Positions 17,007 to 25,779 of a DNA stretch of 64,000 nucleotides are shown here, one piece after another. The notes beneath the pieces were generated by a model that ran no database searches, was not told the DNA's origin, and saw only the letters and a program-made list of their open reading frames with translations. The stretch is from Pelistega europaea (GTDB lineage Bacteria > Pseudomonadota > Gammaproteobacteria > Burkholderiales > Burkholderiaceae_B), in NCBI RefSeq assembly GCF_013133775.1, contig NZ_JABGBO010000012.1, positions 1 to 64,000 of the forward strand, given 5' to 3'. The position numbers were made by a program, and so were the translations under genes. The first letter of the stretch is position 1; each line of letters starts with the position of its first letter.

Positions 17007-18458
17007 ATGAACATTGGTGATATTAAGATTTTTAGGAATAAGAGCTACATTAATGGAGAATGGGCGGGGTCGCCAGATGTTTTCTCTGTGACAAATCCTG
17101 CGACAGGTGAGCACTTGGCTGATGTGCCATCTATTAAGCAAGATATGGTCAAAAAGGCTATTGAGGGTGCCAATGAGGCTTGGAAATCTTGGAAGTTATT
17201 GACAGCGAAAGAACGAGCAGCTTATTTGAAGAAATGGTATGAATTAATTTTAAATCATATTGATGACTTAGCGGTTATCATGACACTAGAGCAAGGGAAG
17301 CCTTTAACAGAAGCAAGGAATGAGATTTTATATGGAGCTAGTTTTATTGAGTGGTTTGCCGAGGAAGGCAAACGTGCTTACGGAGAGATTGTACCAACAC
17401 CAAATACGAAGCAACGTATATTAGTTATCAAGGAGTCAGTTGGTGTTTGTGCTGCCATTACCCCTTGGAATTTCCCTGCTGCCATGATTACCCGCAAGGT
17501 GGCACCAGCATTGGCTGCGGGGTGCACTATGGTGATTAAGCCTGCCTCTCAAACACCATTAACTGCTTTGGCTTTGATTGGTTTAGCTGAACAAGCCGGT
17601 TTCCCGAAAGGTGTACTTTCAATAGTCACTGGTGATGCGAGAGAAATTGGGTCTGAACTGACTTCTAATCCTTTAGTACGTAAAGTGAGCTTCACTGGCT
17701 CTACCGAGATTGGTAAGATATTAATGAAGCAGTCTGCAACTACAGTGAAAAAAGTTTCGATGGAGTTGGGAGGGAATGCACCTTTTATTGTTTTTGATGA
17801 TGCTGATGTAGATGAGGCTGTACAGGGTGCTATTTTATCTAAATTTAGAAATGCTGGACAAACATGTGTATGCGCAAATAGATTGTATGTACACAAAAAT
17901 ATCTATGAACAATTTACAGCGAAGCTAGTTGAGGCGGTTCGTCAATTAAAAGTAGGGTCTGGACTAGAAGATGGTACAGATATGGGGCCATTAATAGATG
18001 AGAAGGCTGTTGCCAAGGTACAAGAACATATTCAAGATGCCTTATCTAAAGGAGCGACGTTATTGACAGGGGGTAAGCCTCATCAATTAGGTGGGAATTT
18101 TTTTGAGCCTACTGTGGTAGCTAATGTAACGCAAGACATGAAAGTGGCTAAGGAAGAAACCTTTGGACCATTAGCCCCTATTTTTGTGTTTGAGAGTGAG
18201 CAAGAAGTTATTGATAAGGCGAATGATACTGAATTTGGCTTGGCGTGTTATTTCTTTACGAATAATCTTTCTAGAGTATGGAATGTTGCTGAAAAATTAG
18301 AGTATGGTATTGTAGGTATCAATACAGGCATCATTTCTAATGAGGTAGCACCTTTTGGTGGTATCAAGGAATCGGGATTAGGACGAGAAGGGTCTAGACA
18401 CGGTATTGATGATTACTTAACGTTGAAATACATGTGTATGGCTGGAATCAAAGCATAG
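17007..18458 (+). CDS. NAD(P)-dependent succinate-semialdehyde-type aldehyde dehydrogenase
   Basis: 483 residues, the usual GabD length. Catalytic Cys287 and Glu253 (MELGGNAPF) and Asn154 (TPWNFP) are present. The catalytic cysteine sits in QTCVCANR, the two-cysteine arrangement (287 and 289) of succinate-semialdehyde dehydrogenases, where a reversible disulfide is known. Substrates in this subfamily also include glutarate and other short semialdehydes, so I leave the symbol open. AAAGGAG precedes the ATG, and a clear terminator follows. Confidence 0.88.
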   Translation: MNIGDIKIFRNKSYINGEWAGSPDVFSVTNPATGEHLADVPSIKQDMVKKAIEGANEAWKSWKLLTAKERAAYLKKWYELILNHIDDLAVIMTLEQGKPLTEARNEILYGASFIEWFAEEGKRAYGEIVPTPNTKQRILVIKESVGVCAAITPWNFPAAMITRKVAPALAAGCTMVIKPASQTPLTALALIGLAEQAGFPKGVLSIVTGDAREIGSELTSNPLVRKVSFTGSTEIGKILMKQSATTVKKVSMELGGNAPFIVFDDADVDEAVQGAILSKFRNAGQTCVCANRLYVHKNIYEQFTAKLVEAVRQLKVGSGLEDGTDMGPLIDEKAVAKVQEHIQDALSKGATLLTGGKPHQLGGNFFEPTVVANVTQDMKVAKEETFGPLAPIFVFESEQEVIDKANDTEFGLACYFFTNNLSRVWNVAEKLEYGIVGINTGIISNEVAPFGGIKESGLGREGSRHGIDDYLTLKYMCMAGIKA

Positions 18459-18488
18459 TATCTAAATTTCTCTTCTCTTCAAGGGTTT

Positions 18489-18517
18489 GGGCTAATGTAA
18501 TCATTAGCCCTTTTTTT
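18489..18517 (+). terminator. Rho-independent terminator after the SSADH gene
   Basis: Perfect 9-base stem GGGCTAATG / CATTAGCCC with loop TAAT, followed by seven T. It separates the plus-strand SDR-SSADH unit from the convergent minus-strand operon. Confidence 0.92.
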
Positions 18518-18548
18518 GATGTATTAGCAATTCTGCTTGGTGGTAAGA

Positions 18549-19307
18549 TTATGTCATTAACCAGCCACCTGCAACATCAATAACTTGCCCAGTGATGAAA
18601 TTGGCTTTATCTGATGCTAAGAATATGCAGGCATCGGCAACCTCTTCAGGATTGCCTAGGCGTTGAAGAGGGGTATTGGCAATGACTTCAGCATTAATAT
18701 CTTGAGAGACACTTTGAATAAGAGGTGTATTGATTCTTCCAGGGGCTAAAGCATTAACTGTCACATTAAAAGGTCCCAGTTCTGCAGCCCAGTGACGAGT
18801 AGCACCAATAATAGCTGCTTTAGTCGCAGAATAATGCGATGCGACAAAATGACAATAAGATTTTCCAGCAACAGACGACATAGAAATAATTCTTCCAAAT
18901 TTTTGTTGAGTCATATGTAAGGAAACTAAATGTGTGAGATAGAATGCAGAATTTAAGTTGAGATTAACTACCTGCTCCCATTCTGTTGGGTCAAGCTCCC
19001 ATATGTTGGCAGGTTTACCTTTGTGTTTTGGTGAAATACCCACATTGTTGATGAGAACATCTATTGGACCTAGGTCGTTTACAATTTGTTCATATGCAGC
19101 TTTGCAATTCGCATATGAGTCTAGGTTTGTTGCGACAAATTTGTTTTGAATATTCTTTTCAGATAGTCTGTTGGTTAACGCAAGTCCTGCAGTCTCGTTG
19201 AGATCGATCATTCCAATTTTTACATTATATTGTGCAAAAGCATTGATAATAGCGGTACCAATACCTCCAGCAGCACCAGTAATAAGTACTGTTTTACCAT
19301 CAATCAT
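18549..19307 (-). CDS. short-chain dehydrogenase/reductase (SDR)
   Basis: The chosen start is the ATG at 19307 (MIDGKTVLITG), which follows AAGGAGACA; the longer frame to 19463 would run into the LivF gene. 252 residues. TGAAGGIG (10-17), NNVG in place of NNAG, Ser-Tyr-Lys with HYSATKAA, and the C-terminal FITGQVIDVAGGW are standard. It is the last gene of the minus-strand transporter operon and likely oxidises the imported compound. The third SDR in the two clusters, it is not a copy of the others. Confidence 0.86.
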   Translation of the reverse strand: MIDGKTVLITGAAGGIGTAIINAFAQYNVKIGMIDLNETAGLALTNRLSEKNIQNKFVATNLDSYANCKAAYEQIVNDLGPIDVLINNVGISPKHKGKPANIWELDPTEWEQVVNLNLNSAFYLTHLVSLHMTQQKFGRIISMSSVAGKSYCHFVASHYSATKAAIIGATRHWAAELGPFNVTVNALAPGRINTPLIQSVSQDINAEVIANTPLQRLGNPEEVADACIFLASDKANFITGQVIDVAGGWLMT

Positions 19308-19335
19308 ATTTTTGTCTCCTTGAGTAAGAGTCTTG

Positions 19336-20040
19336 TTAATGTCCGAGATAGGCTTCTTTGATATGTGGGTTATGTAATAACTCATTACTGTTTCCCTCGA
19401 TGACAATGGAGCCATTTTCGATAACATAACCTCTATTGGCAACCTTGAGTGTATGGAAAACATTTTGCTCGACCAATAATACGGTTATTCCTGATTGTGA
19501 AATAGTTTGAATAATGTCAAACATTTGAGAAACAAGTAAAGGCGACAGTCCTAAAGAAGGTTCATCAAAGATTAAAAGTCTAGGTTTAGACATTAAGCCT
19601 CGGGCGATGGCGACCATCTGTTGTTCGCCTCCTGATAAGGAGCTAGCTTTTTGGTGAATCCTGTCTTTTAATTTAGGAAAAATTGATAGCACATAATCAA
19701 TGGAGTCATGCAAGTGATGTCTTGCCTCTTTCTTGAAGGCACCAATCACTAAATTTTCTTGGACACTAAAATCAGGGAAAAGTTGTCTTCCCTCTGGAAT
19801 CATAGAAATTCCACTATTGACAATAGCTTTGGGAGTTAAGTTTGTGATGTCGTTTCCATCAAAGATAACATTTCCACTAGTGGCTGGGATAACGCCACAA
19901 ATTGTTTTCAAAGTGGTTGTTTTGCCAGCTCCATTGGATCCAATAAGGGTGACTACTTCCCCTTGATTTACATCAAAAGATAAGTCGTAAAGAATCTGAC
20001 TTTTACCATATCCAGATGAGATTTTATTAACTTTAAGCAT
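19336..20040 (-). CDS. Liv-type ABC transporter ATP-binding protein (LivF family)
   Basis: 234 residues with a normal Walker A GSNGAGKTT (34-42), signature LSGGEQQMVAIARGL, Walker B LLIFDEPSLGL and H-loop in LLVEQN. Its start overlaps the stop of the upstream permease-ATPase fusion by eight bases. With the fused protein it supplies the second nucleotide-binding site of the transporter. Confidence 0.92.
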   Translation of the reverse strand: MLKVNKISSGYGKSQILYDLSFDVNQGEVVTLIGSNGAGKTTTLKTICGVIPATSGNVIFDGNDITNLTPKAIVNSGISMIPEGRQLFPDFSVQENLVIGAFKKEARHHLHDSIDYVLSIFPKLKDRIHQKASSLSGGEQQMVAIARGLMSKPRLLIFDEPSLGLSPLLVSQMFDIIQTISQSGITVLLVEQNVFHTLKVANRGYVIENGSIVIEGNSNELLHNPHIKEAYLGH

Positions 20041-21823
20041 GTGTAAACTCCTTGCCTAGATATGCTTCAATTACCTCGGGATTCTCGATGACTTCTTTAG
20101 GTTTTCCCGAAGTGAGGATTTTTCCTTCATTGATAACGATAATTCGATCTGATAGTGCCATAGTGGCTTGCATCATATGCTCAATTAATACAATGGTTAC
20201 ACCAGAGTTGCGAATGTTCTTAATCATTTTGATAGCTTTCTCAATATCAGTAGGATTAAGACCAGCCAATACTTCATCCAATAATAGAATATGCGGTTGA
20301 GTTGCCAAAGCTCTTGCTATTTCTAATCGCTTCATTCCTCCAATAGTGAGATTTTTGGCTTCGGTATAAATCAAGTCTGATAATTCTGTTGTTTCTGCAA
20401 TCTCAAGAGCAACGTGACGAGCTTCTTCTGGACTAGATGTATTTAAGAAAGCTCCAATCATGATGTTTTCTAAGACGCTTAATCCAGTAAATGGTTGGGT
20501 AATTTGGAAAGTTCTTCCTAGACCTGCTCTAGCAAATTCATATGGGGATTTGCAGTTAACCCATTCACCTTCTCTATTTTTAAATGTAATAGTACCTTCG
20601 TCGGGAATAATGAAACCTGATAATTGATTAAAGACGGTAGTTTTACCAGCACCATTAGGACCAATAATACCGAGAATTTCATTTCTATAGACAGAGAAAG
20701 AGACATTATTGGTGGCTTGTAAACCGCCAAACCGTTTATGCAATTTTTCTGCTTTCAGAATGACTTCATCCGTAGGTAATTGTGGTTCAAAATGTTGATT
20801 GGTTTGCTGTATCTGTTGAGTATGGTGGTGGATTAAACGCCCAAAATTTGGGAGCTTTTCAACAAAAGATAACACTCGATCTTTTAGTACACCCACAATT
20901 CCTCGAGGGACGGTAAGTACAACTATTACAAGAATAAGGCCATAGATTAAGCCGTGAACACCATTCCCTGATGCACTTAACCATCCCCTTGCTAATTCAG
21001 CGATAGGAAGCACAATAAACGTTCCTACAATTGGTCCTGTTAATGTCCCAATGCCACCAATTAGGGTAAACATAGCTATCTGGATAGATAGTTGTAAAGA
21101 GAAGGCGGATTCTGGATCAATAAAAGTCAAATAAGTGATGTGAAATGAGCCAATTATACTTGTTAAAAATGCAGAAACTGTTGCTGCATATACTTGTACT
21201 CGAGCGGTGTTAATACCTACAGCTTTGGCGGCATCTTCTCTTTCCCTCACTGCAATGAGGTAGAATCCTAGACGAGATGTCCTGATAAGCCATGAAATCC
21301 ATAATACAACTAAAAAAAGAGCGAATGCGATAAAGACATAATTCAGTTTGTCACGAAAGACAATCCACTCCCATCCTATGTTTAATGGGATACTGACGCC
21401 ACTTGACCCTCCAGTAAACTCCTCTTCGTGAATGACAAGTAAGCGGACTACTTCCAAAATAGCAATAGAAGCAAGGGAGAAGAAAGGTCCTTTAAGTCGT
21501 AATGTGGGGTAACTGATAATGATTGCGATAACACCCGAAATAATAGCACCTATGCCCATTCCAATCCACGGAGAAATCCCAAAGTTGATTGTCAAGAGTG
21601 ATGCAGTGTATCCACCTATCCCATAATAAACTGCGTGACCTAATGATAGTTGTCCAGCGAAGCCTCCCACGATATTCCAGGCCATCGCTAATGCAGCAAA
21701 AACAAATAGAGACGTAAATAGATTTGTAATAAAAGGTGAAGGGAACAATACCGGTATTGCTAACATCAAAAGAAATGAGAGCAAACTAAGGTAATTTTTA
21801 GGATGCAGGAAATTTGGAATCAT
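20033..21823 (-). CDS. fused Liv-type permease (LivM) and ATP-binding protein (LivG)
   Basis: The chosen start is ATG 21823 (MIPNFLHPK) with AGGAGAACC upstream; the frame could extend to 21853. 596 residues: about 1-320 form a LivM permease (MAWNIVGGFAGQLSLGHAVYYG; GGIGTLTGPIVGTF), then a linker of about 35 residues rich in Gln and His, then a LivG ATPase with GPNGAGKTT, LTIGGMKRLEIARAL and HILLLDEVLAGLNP. LivM-LivG fusions are known. Fusing them keeps permease and ATPase in a fixed ratio. Confidence 0.92.
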   Translation of the reverse strand: MIPNFLHPKNYLSLLSFLLMLAIPVLFPSPFITNLFTSLFVFAALAMAWNIVGGFAGQLSLGHAVYYGIGGYTASLLTINFGISPWIGMGIGAIISGVIAIIISYPTLRLKGPFFSLASIAILEVVRLLVIHEEEFTGGSSGVSIPLNIGWEWIVFRDKLNYVFIAFALFLVVLWISWLIRTSRLGFYLIAVREREDAAKAVGINTARVQVYAATVSAFLTSIIGSFHITYLTFIDPESAFSLQLSIQIAMFTLIGGIGTLTGPIVGTFIVLPIAELARGWLSASGNGVHGLIYGLILVIVVLTVPRGIVGVLKDRVLSFVEKLPNFGRLIHHHTQQIQQTNQHFEPQLPTDEVILKAEKLHKRFGGLQATNNVSFSVYRNEILGIIGPNGAGKTTVFNQLSGFIIPDEGTITFKNREGEWVNCKSPYEFARAGLGRTFQITQPFTGLSVLENIMIGAFLNTSSPEEARHVALEIAETTELSDLIYTEAKNLTIGGMKRLEIARALATQPHILLLDEVLAGLNPTDIEKAIKMIKNIRNSGVTIVLIEHMMQATMALSDRIIVINEGKILTSGKPKEVIENPEVIEAYLGKEFTHA

Positions 21824-21836
21824 ATTGGTTCTCCTA

Positions 21837-22700
21837 TTATTTTTTATGTCCAAAAAGACCTGTTGGTTTTAATACTAAGATGACAAGGAAAATGCCAAAA
21901 TAGACAACCTCTTTTAGGTCTGGGGCTATGTAATAGCTGGAAAGCGTATCAATGATTCCAATAATTAATGAACCTAAAAAGGCTCCTTTAAGGCTACCTA
22001 GACCACCCAAGACAACAATGACAAAAGAAGTTAGAACAAAATAAGTTCCTAGAGTAGGAAAAACAGGGTAAAGAGGCGATAAAAAACCGGCTGCTATACC
22101 AACAAACGATGCACCTAATCCAAAAGCAATAACATAGACTTTTTTTACATCAATTCCCATAAGAGAGGCGGCGTATCTATGTTGTGAAACAGCACGTAAA
22201 GCTCTACCTAAGAATGTGCTGTGTAGGAATATATGTAATGCTACTGCTAATATTAGTGCAACAATAAAGGTAATAACTTGACCTTGTACAATTGAAAATG
22301 GGCCAATAGATAAAATAGCTGCACTTGTTTCTGAATAAGTTTGATATAAATCCGCTCCGAAAATCACCAGAGCAAGATTTAGTAAAACAGTAGACAAGCC
22401 TACTGTTGCAAAAATCTGTATATGCTCATCTGCATCTAATAGTGGCTGAATGATAACTTTTTGTGTTAGTGCCCCCACAGCGAACAATATAATGGCGGCA
22501 GGAATTGCACTGGCATAGGGATGAACATTAAATTGCGTTGATATTAAATAAATAATATACATGGCCAACATGAGAAATTCGCCATGTGCAAAGTTGACTA
22601 CTCTCACAGTGCCAAATATTAAAGTTAATCCTAGGCTGATAATGGCATAAGCTCCACCTAATAGAATGCCATTAATGAGTAGCTGTAAAAATATCTCCAT
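21837..22700 (-). CDS. Liv-type ABC transporter permease (LivH family)
   Basis: The chosen start is ATG 22700 (MEIFLQLLINGILLGG), preceded by AAAGGAG, giving 287 residues; the longer frame from 22736 begins inside a stem-loop. Markers are LIFGTVRVVNFAHGEFLM and VVLGGLGSLKGAFLGS, and the sequence has about eight membrane segments. It is followed 13 bases later by the permease-ATPase fusion. Confidence 0.92.
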   Translation of the reverse strand: MEIFLQLLINGILLGGAYAIISLGLTLIFGTVRVVNFAHGEFLMLAMYIIYLISTQFNVHPYASAIPAAIILFAVGALTQKVIIQPLLDADEHIQIFATVGLSTVLLNLALVIFGADLYQTYSETSAAILSIGPFSIVQGQVITFIVALILAVALHIFLHSTFLGRALRAVSQHRYAASLMGIDVKKVYVIAFGLGASFVGIAAGFLSPLYPVFPTLGTYFVLTSFVIVVLGGLGSLKGAFLGSLIIGIIDTLSSYYIAPDLKEVVYFGIFLVILVLKPTGLFGHKK

Positions 22701-22721
22701 GGATACTCCTTTAAAAGTAGT

Positions 22722-22751
22722 CGTATTACTTGTCACTAGACAAGTAATACG
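22722..22751 (-). other. stem-loop between binding-protein and permease genes
   Basis: Perfect 13-base stem CGTATTACTTGTC / GACAAGTAATACG with a 4-base loop, in the short gap between the binding-protein stop and the LivH-type start. On the minus strand it is followed by only a weak T-rich stretch, so it probably stabilises the upstream mRNA or partly attenuates. The first transporter operon has a hairpin at the same place with unrelated sequence. Confidence 0.65.
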
Positions 22752-22770
22752 ATCTCTTTAATCATCTGAG

Positions 22771-23982
22771 TTATTTTTTGTAGATTCCTTCTTTCTGAGC
22801 GAATTTTTCGGGGTAAATAGTGACTAACTCATTGTTCTGCCACTGCATGACATAGAATTCAGAACTAACGTTTTGACCATCTTCGCCAAAGCCAAATCCC
22901 CAACCATTCGCACTAGTTGCAGGCTCTTTTTTGTAGTTAAGAACTGCCTCACGAATTTTGTCTTTATCAGTTGATTGAGCTTTTTCAATAATATCAAAGA
23001 AAGCTAGAGCTCCAACATAATTCGCTAAACTGTGTCCTGATTGTGGTTTCGATTTATATTTTTGCTCGTAAGCTGTAAGAAAATCGTTAAGTCCTGGGGC
23101 AAAATCAGGTTTGATAGAAGGTTGAGGGAAATCTAAATCAAATACCCCTTCAATATCACTTCCTACTGCGGTTGCCGTGTCTTTCAAGGAGTAGCCACCG
23201 CCAGCACCGATTGTAATCAGTGGTTTGAAGTTAGCAGCTTTGGCTTGTCTAAAGTACAAAACAGAGTCATTTTGGTAAGATGTCTGTAAAACGACGTTGA
23301 CTTTACTGCCTTTTAATCTGAGAATCAATGAGGATAAGTCCACTGTTTTTGCTGAATAAGGTAAGACTTGGACCACATTGTAACCAAGCTCTTTCGCTTT
23401 TGTTTTTTCTGCTGCGGCGACTTCTGTTCCATAGGGGCCGTCTTCATGGATGATGCCAATTTTAATGTCATCCTTTTTTAGCCCCATTTTAGGAGCAATG
23501 AGTGTGTCCAATGTATCCACGACAGACTGTCCATAAAGCGTTGCGTTTGGATTACTTCTGAACAGATATTTGTATCCCCTATTAGTAATTTTATGTGCGA
23601 CAGCTCCTAGTTCAAAATAAGGTACACCTGCTAGCTCAGTAACAGGGGTGGCTGCGTATGAAATCCCAGAAGCATAGCTTCCAAATACTGCAACAACATT
23701 ATCAGACACTAAGCGTTTAGCTTCGCTCACGGCTTGAGTGGGATTAACTGCATCTGCCGCAACAATGTCAATTCTTTTGCCTAAAAGTCCACCTTTTTTA
23801 TTAAGCATTTCAACGGCTAAATCAAGACCACGGGAACTTTCTTGTCCGAGCAAGGCTAAAGCACCACTTTGTGGGTATAAAGAGCCAATTTTAATGGTGT
23901 CGGTAGCATGGGCAAGTGTAGATAAAGTTGTTAATGCTACTGAGATGCCGCAGCATGTTAATAAATGTTTGAAGATTGTCAT
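22771..23982 (-). CDS. Liv-type ABC transporter periplasmic substrate-binding protein
   Basis: 403 residues. Signal peptide of about 26 residues ending LSTLAHA, then TDTIKIGSLYPQSGALALLGQES, the N-terminus of Peripla_BP_6 proteins. It is the first gene of the minus-strand operon and starts 22 bases from the edge of the 50-base palindrome (24004-24053). Only distant similarity to the binding protein at 4942 is apparent, so the two transporters probably take up different compounds. Ligand unknown. Confidence 0.9.
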   Translation of the reverse strand: MTIFKHLLTCCGISVALTTLSTLAHATDTIKIGSLYPQSGALALLGQESSRGLDLAVEMLNKKGGLLGKRIDIVAADAVNPTQAVSEAKRLVSDNVVAVFGSYASGISYAATPVTELAGVPYFELGAVAHKITNRGYKYLFRSNPNATLYGQSVVDTLDTLIAPKMGLKKDDIKIGIIHEDGPYGTEVAAAEKTKAKELGYNVVQVLPYSAKTVDLSSLILRLKGSKVNVVLQTSYQNDSVLYFRQAKAANFKPLITIGAGGGYSLKDTATAVGSDIEGVFDLDFPQPSIKPDFAPGLNDFLTAYEQKYKSKPQSGHSLANYVGALAFFDIIEKAQSTDKDKIREAVLNYKKEPATSANGWGFGFGEDGQNVSSEFYVMQWQNNELVTIYPEKFAQKEGIYKK

Positions 23983-24003
23983 GTGCTGTCTCCGTATTAA
24001 AAC

Positions 24004-24053
24004 GATTATAGGGTATTAAAATATGATATATCATATTTTAATACCCTATAATC
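24004..24053. promoter_or_regulatory. 50-base perfect palindrome, candidate operator of the transporter operon
   Basis: Bases 24004-24028 are the exact reverse complement of 24029-24053. The centre is ATGATATATCAT, with outer arms containing TATAGGGTATT and AATACCCTATA. It lies upstream of the binding-protein gene and downstream of the GntR gene, both on the minus strand. The core equals the palindrome at 16116-16127. As DNA it could be a cooperative operator or cruciform; as RNA from the GntR gene it would form a 25-base-pair hairpin. Confidence 0.75.
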
Positions 24054-24125
24054 TAAATGGTTGAACACAATTTGAATATTCGTGCTAACCCTTATATGTT
24101 ATCTGTATCTGATTTATGAGGAAAA

Positions 24126-24812
24126 TTAGGATTGTTCTTTTTCCATGAGCCACTGAATCATGTAATGCCCGCCCCACATTAAGTCTTCCTGAATAGCCAG
24201 TTTTGCCACTTCAGGTTGTTTATTTCTCAAGGCTTCTAACACTATTCGATGTCGATGGGTTTTATGCAAGTCATTGTCTTTTTGGGCAGCAAGTTTGACA
24301 TGGAAAATCTTGATTGTAGGGCCACACAATACCCAGAAAGGTTCAACAGTTGCTTTTAATGTGGTCAATTTGCTTGCATCCATGAGAGCAAAGTGAAACT
24401 CTCTATTTAAAGCAGAGGTCTTTGTAGGGTCAGTAAATGCAAATTTCTCGAGTTCATCCTGGATGGTAGATAGGCGCTTGATATCTTCGTCAGTAGCATT
24501 TTCCGCAGCAGCGGCGGCAGCAGCTCCTTCTAAATGAAAGCGAATAAGCTGGATTTCTTTAAGTTTTTGAGATGTCAGGACAGGAACATGGATTGCCGTG
24601 GCTGTTTTTAGTTCTAGACTTTGTTCGCTGACTAGCCTGAATATGGCTTCACGTACGGGGGTTATTGAGACTCCCATAGCTTGAGCTATTTCACTAATAA
24701 CAAGCCTCTCTCCCGGTTGATAGTCTCCAGACATCAATGCATTCTTCATGTTGTTGTAGACTTTGATGGATAGGCTTTCTTTTTGAATTGGATTAAATTT
24801 TAATTCTGGCAT
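24126..24812 (-). CDS. GntR family transcriptional regulator, FCD type
   Basis: 228 residues. Winged helix-turn-helix in the first about 75 (ERLVISEIAQAMGVSITPVREAI), then an FCD domain with the metal-ligand histidines in REFHFALMD, THRHRIV and GGHYMIQ. It shares little with the other GntR protein (3943-4638) outside family positions. It is divergent from the AroE-like and GMC genes and upstream of the transporter operon. Palindromes of one type lie before all three units, so it is the likely master repressor of the 16233-27373 set. Confidence 0.9.
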   Translation of the reverse strand: MPELKFNPIQKESLSIKVYNNMKNALMSGDYQPGERLVISEIAQAMGVSITPVREAIFRLVSEQSLELKTATAIHVPVLTSQKLKEIQLIRFHLEGAAAAAAAENATDEDIKRLSTIQDELEKFAFTDPTKTSALNREFHFALMDASKLTTLKATVEPFWVLCGPTIKIFHVKLAAQKDNDLHKTHRHRIVLEALRNKQPEVAKLAIQEDLMWGGHYMIQWLMEKEQS

Positions 24813-24840
24813 TATTATTTACTCAGGGACTAAGTTAAAT

Positions 24841-24852
24841 ATGATATGTCAT
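24841..24852. promoter_or_regulatory. candidate GntR/FCD operator, one mismatch
   Basis: ATGATATGTCAT differs from the ATGATATATCAT core by one base and lies 29 bases upstream of the GntR start codon, where it could mediate autoregulation. Confidence 0.5.
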
Positions 24853-24920
24853 CATGATATAACAAAGGTTACCATAACGAGTGTGGTATGTCTCAAAAAA
24901 GCTACATATAAATAAAATAC

Positions 24921-24932
24921 ATCATATATGAT
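24921..24932. promoter_or_regulatory. candidate operator before the AroE-like gene
   Basis: Perfect 12-base palindrome ATCATATATGAT, 43 bases upstream of the AroE-like start. It resembles but is not identical to the ATGATATATCAT core, as it has the half-sites in the opposite arrangement. Its place in the divergent promoter region supports a regulatory role. Confidence 0.5.
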
Positions 24933-24975
24933 ATACTTTTATGAAATTAGTAGTATATCAATAGAGGAGACATCT

Positions 24976-25779
24976 ATGAAAGAAATTACAGGACATACCA
25001 AAGTATTTTTTATTATTGCAGACCCAATTCATCATGTGCAGACGCCACAAATGCTTAATAGGGTGTTTGCAAAACATCAGTTTGATGGGGTGGTTGTTCC
25101 TCTTCATATTCCCAAACAGTCTTTGGCAGATGCTATGAAATTCTTCAAAGGTCTTAAGAATTTTGGGGGGTGTGTAGTCACTGTACCTCATAAGATGGAT
25201 GTATTGCAGTATTGTGAGCGTTTGACGAAAGAGGCTTCAATGATGGGAGCGGCTAATGTATTTAGGAAACATGAAGATGGCTCTTTAGAGGCACATATGT
25301 TAGACGGAGAAGGATTTATTCGAGGACTTAAGGGGCATAATCATTCTGTAAAAAATAAGTCTGTATACCTTGCAGGGGCGGGGGGAGCGGCGAATGCACT
25401 GGCTTTTGCTTTGCTTAATGAGGGTGTTGCTAAGCTAACAATAGGCAATAGAACTCAGCAAAAAGCGGAAGATTTAAGAGACAAATTATTGATGGTTAAT
25501 TCATCTTTTGATATTCATATTGGCACTGGCAATGTTTCTGGACATGATGTGGTAGTCAATGCAACCTCTTTAGGTTTAAAGGACGGGGATGCGTTACCTC
25601 TTGATGTTGATACGTTAGATACAAGTCAGCTGGTGTGTGAAATTATTATGCAGCCAAAGGAAACAGCATTATTAAAAGCAGCGCTACAAAAAGGGTGCCA
25701 AATACATTACGGAACACCTATGCTAGAAGGGCAAGTTGAGTTAATGGCTGAGTTTTTTGGAGCATCAAAAGATGAATAA
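24976..25779 (+). CDS. shikimate/quinate dehydrogenase-like (AroE family) oxidoreductase
   Basis: The chosen start is ATG 24976 (MKEITGHTKVF) after GAGGAGA; an upstream in-frame ATG at 24928 lacks one. 267 residues. Catalytic Lys73 (VTVPHK) and the nucleotide motif GAGGAAN (124-130) are those of AroE, and Asn94 and Asp110 match the substrate Asn and Asp. The N-terminal element that in AroE reads SxS for shikimate carboxylate binding is here DPIHHVQTPQ. The substrate is therefore probably not shikimate. Catabolic context suggests a cyclitol or related polyol acid. Confidence 0.83.
   Translation: MKEITGHTKVFFIIADPIHHVQTPQMLNRVFAKHQFDGVVVPLHIPKQSLADAMKFFKGLKNFGGCVVTVPHKMDVLQYCERLTKEASMMGAANVFRKHEDGSLEAHMLDGEGFIRGLKGHNHSVKNKSVYLAGAGGAANALAFALLNEGVAKLTIGNRTQQKAEDLRDKLLMVNSSFDIHIGTGNVSGHDVVVNATSLGLKDGDALPLDVDTLDTSQLVCEIIMQPKETALLKAALQKGCQIHYGTPMLEGQVELMAEFFGASKDE

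Noticed and set aside
24976-25779. Biosynthetic shikimate dehydrogenase (aroE)
   Set aside because: The shikimate-binding serine motif is absent, and the context is catabolic.
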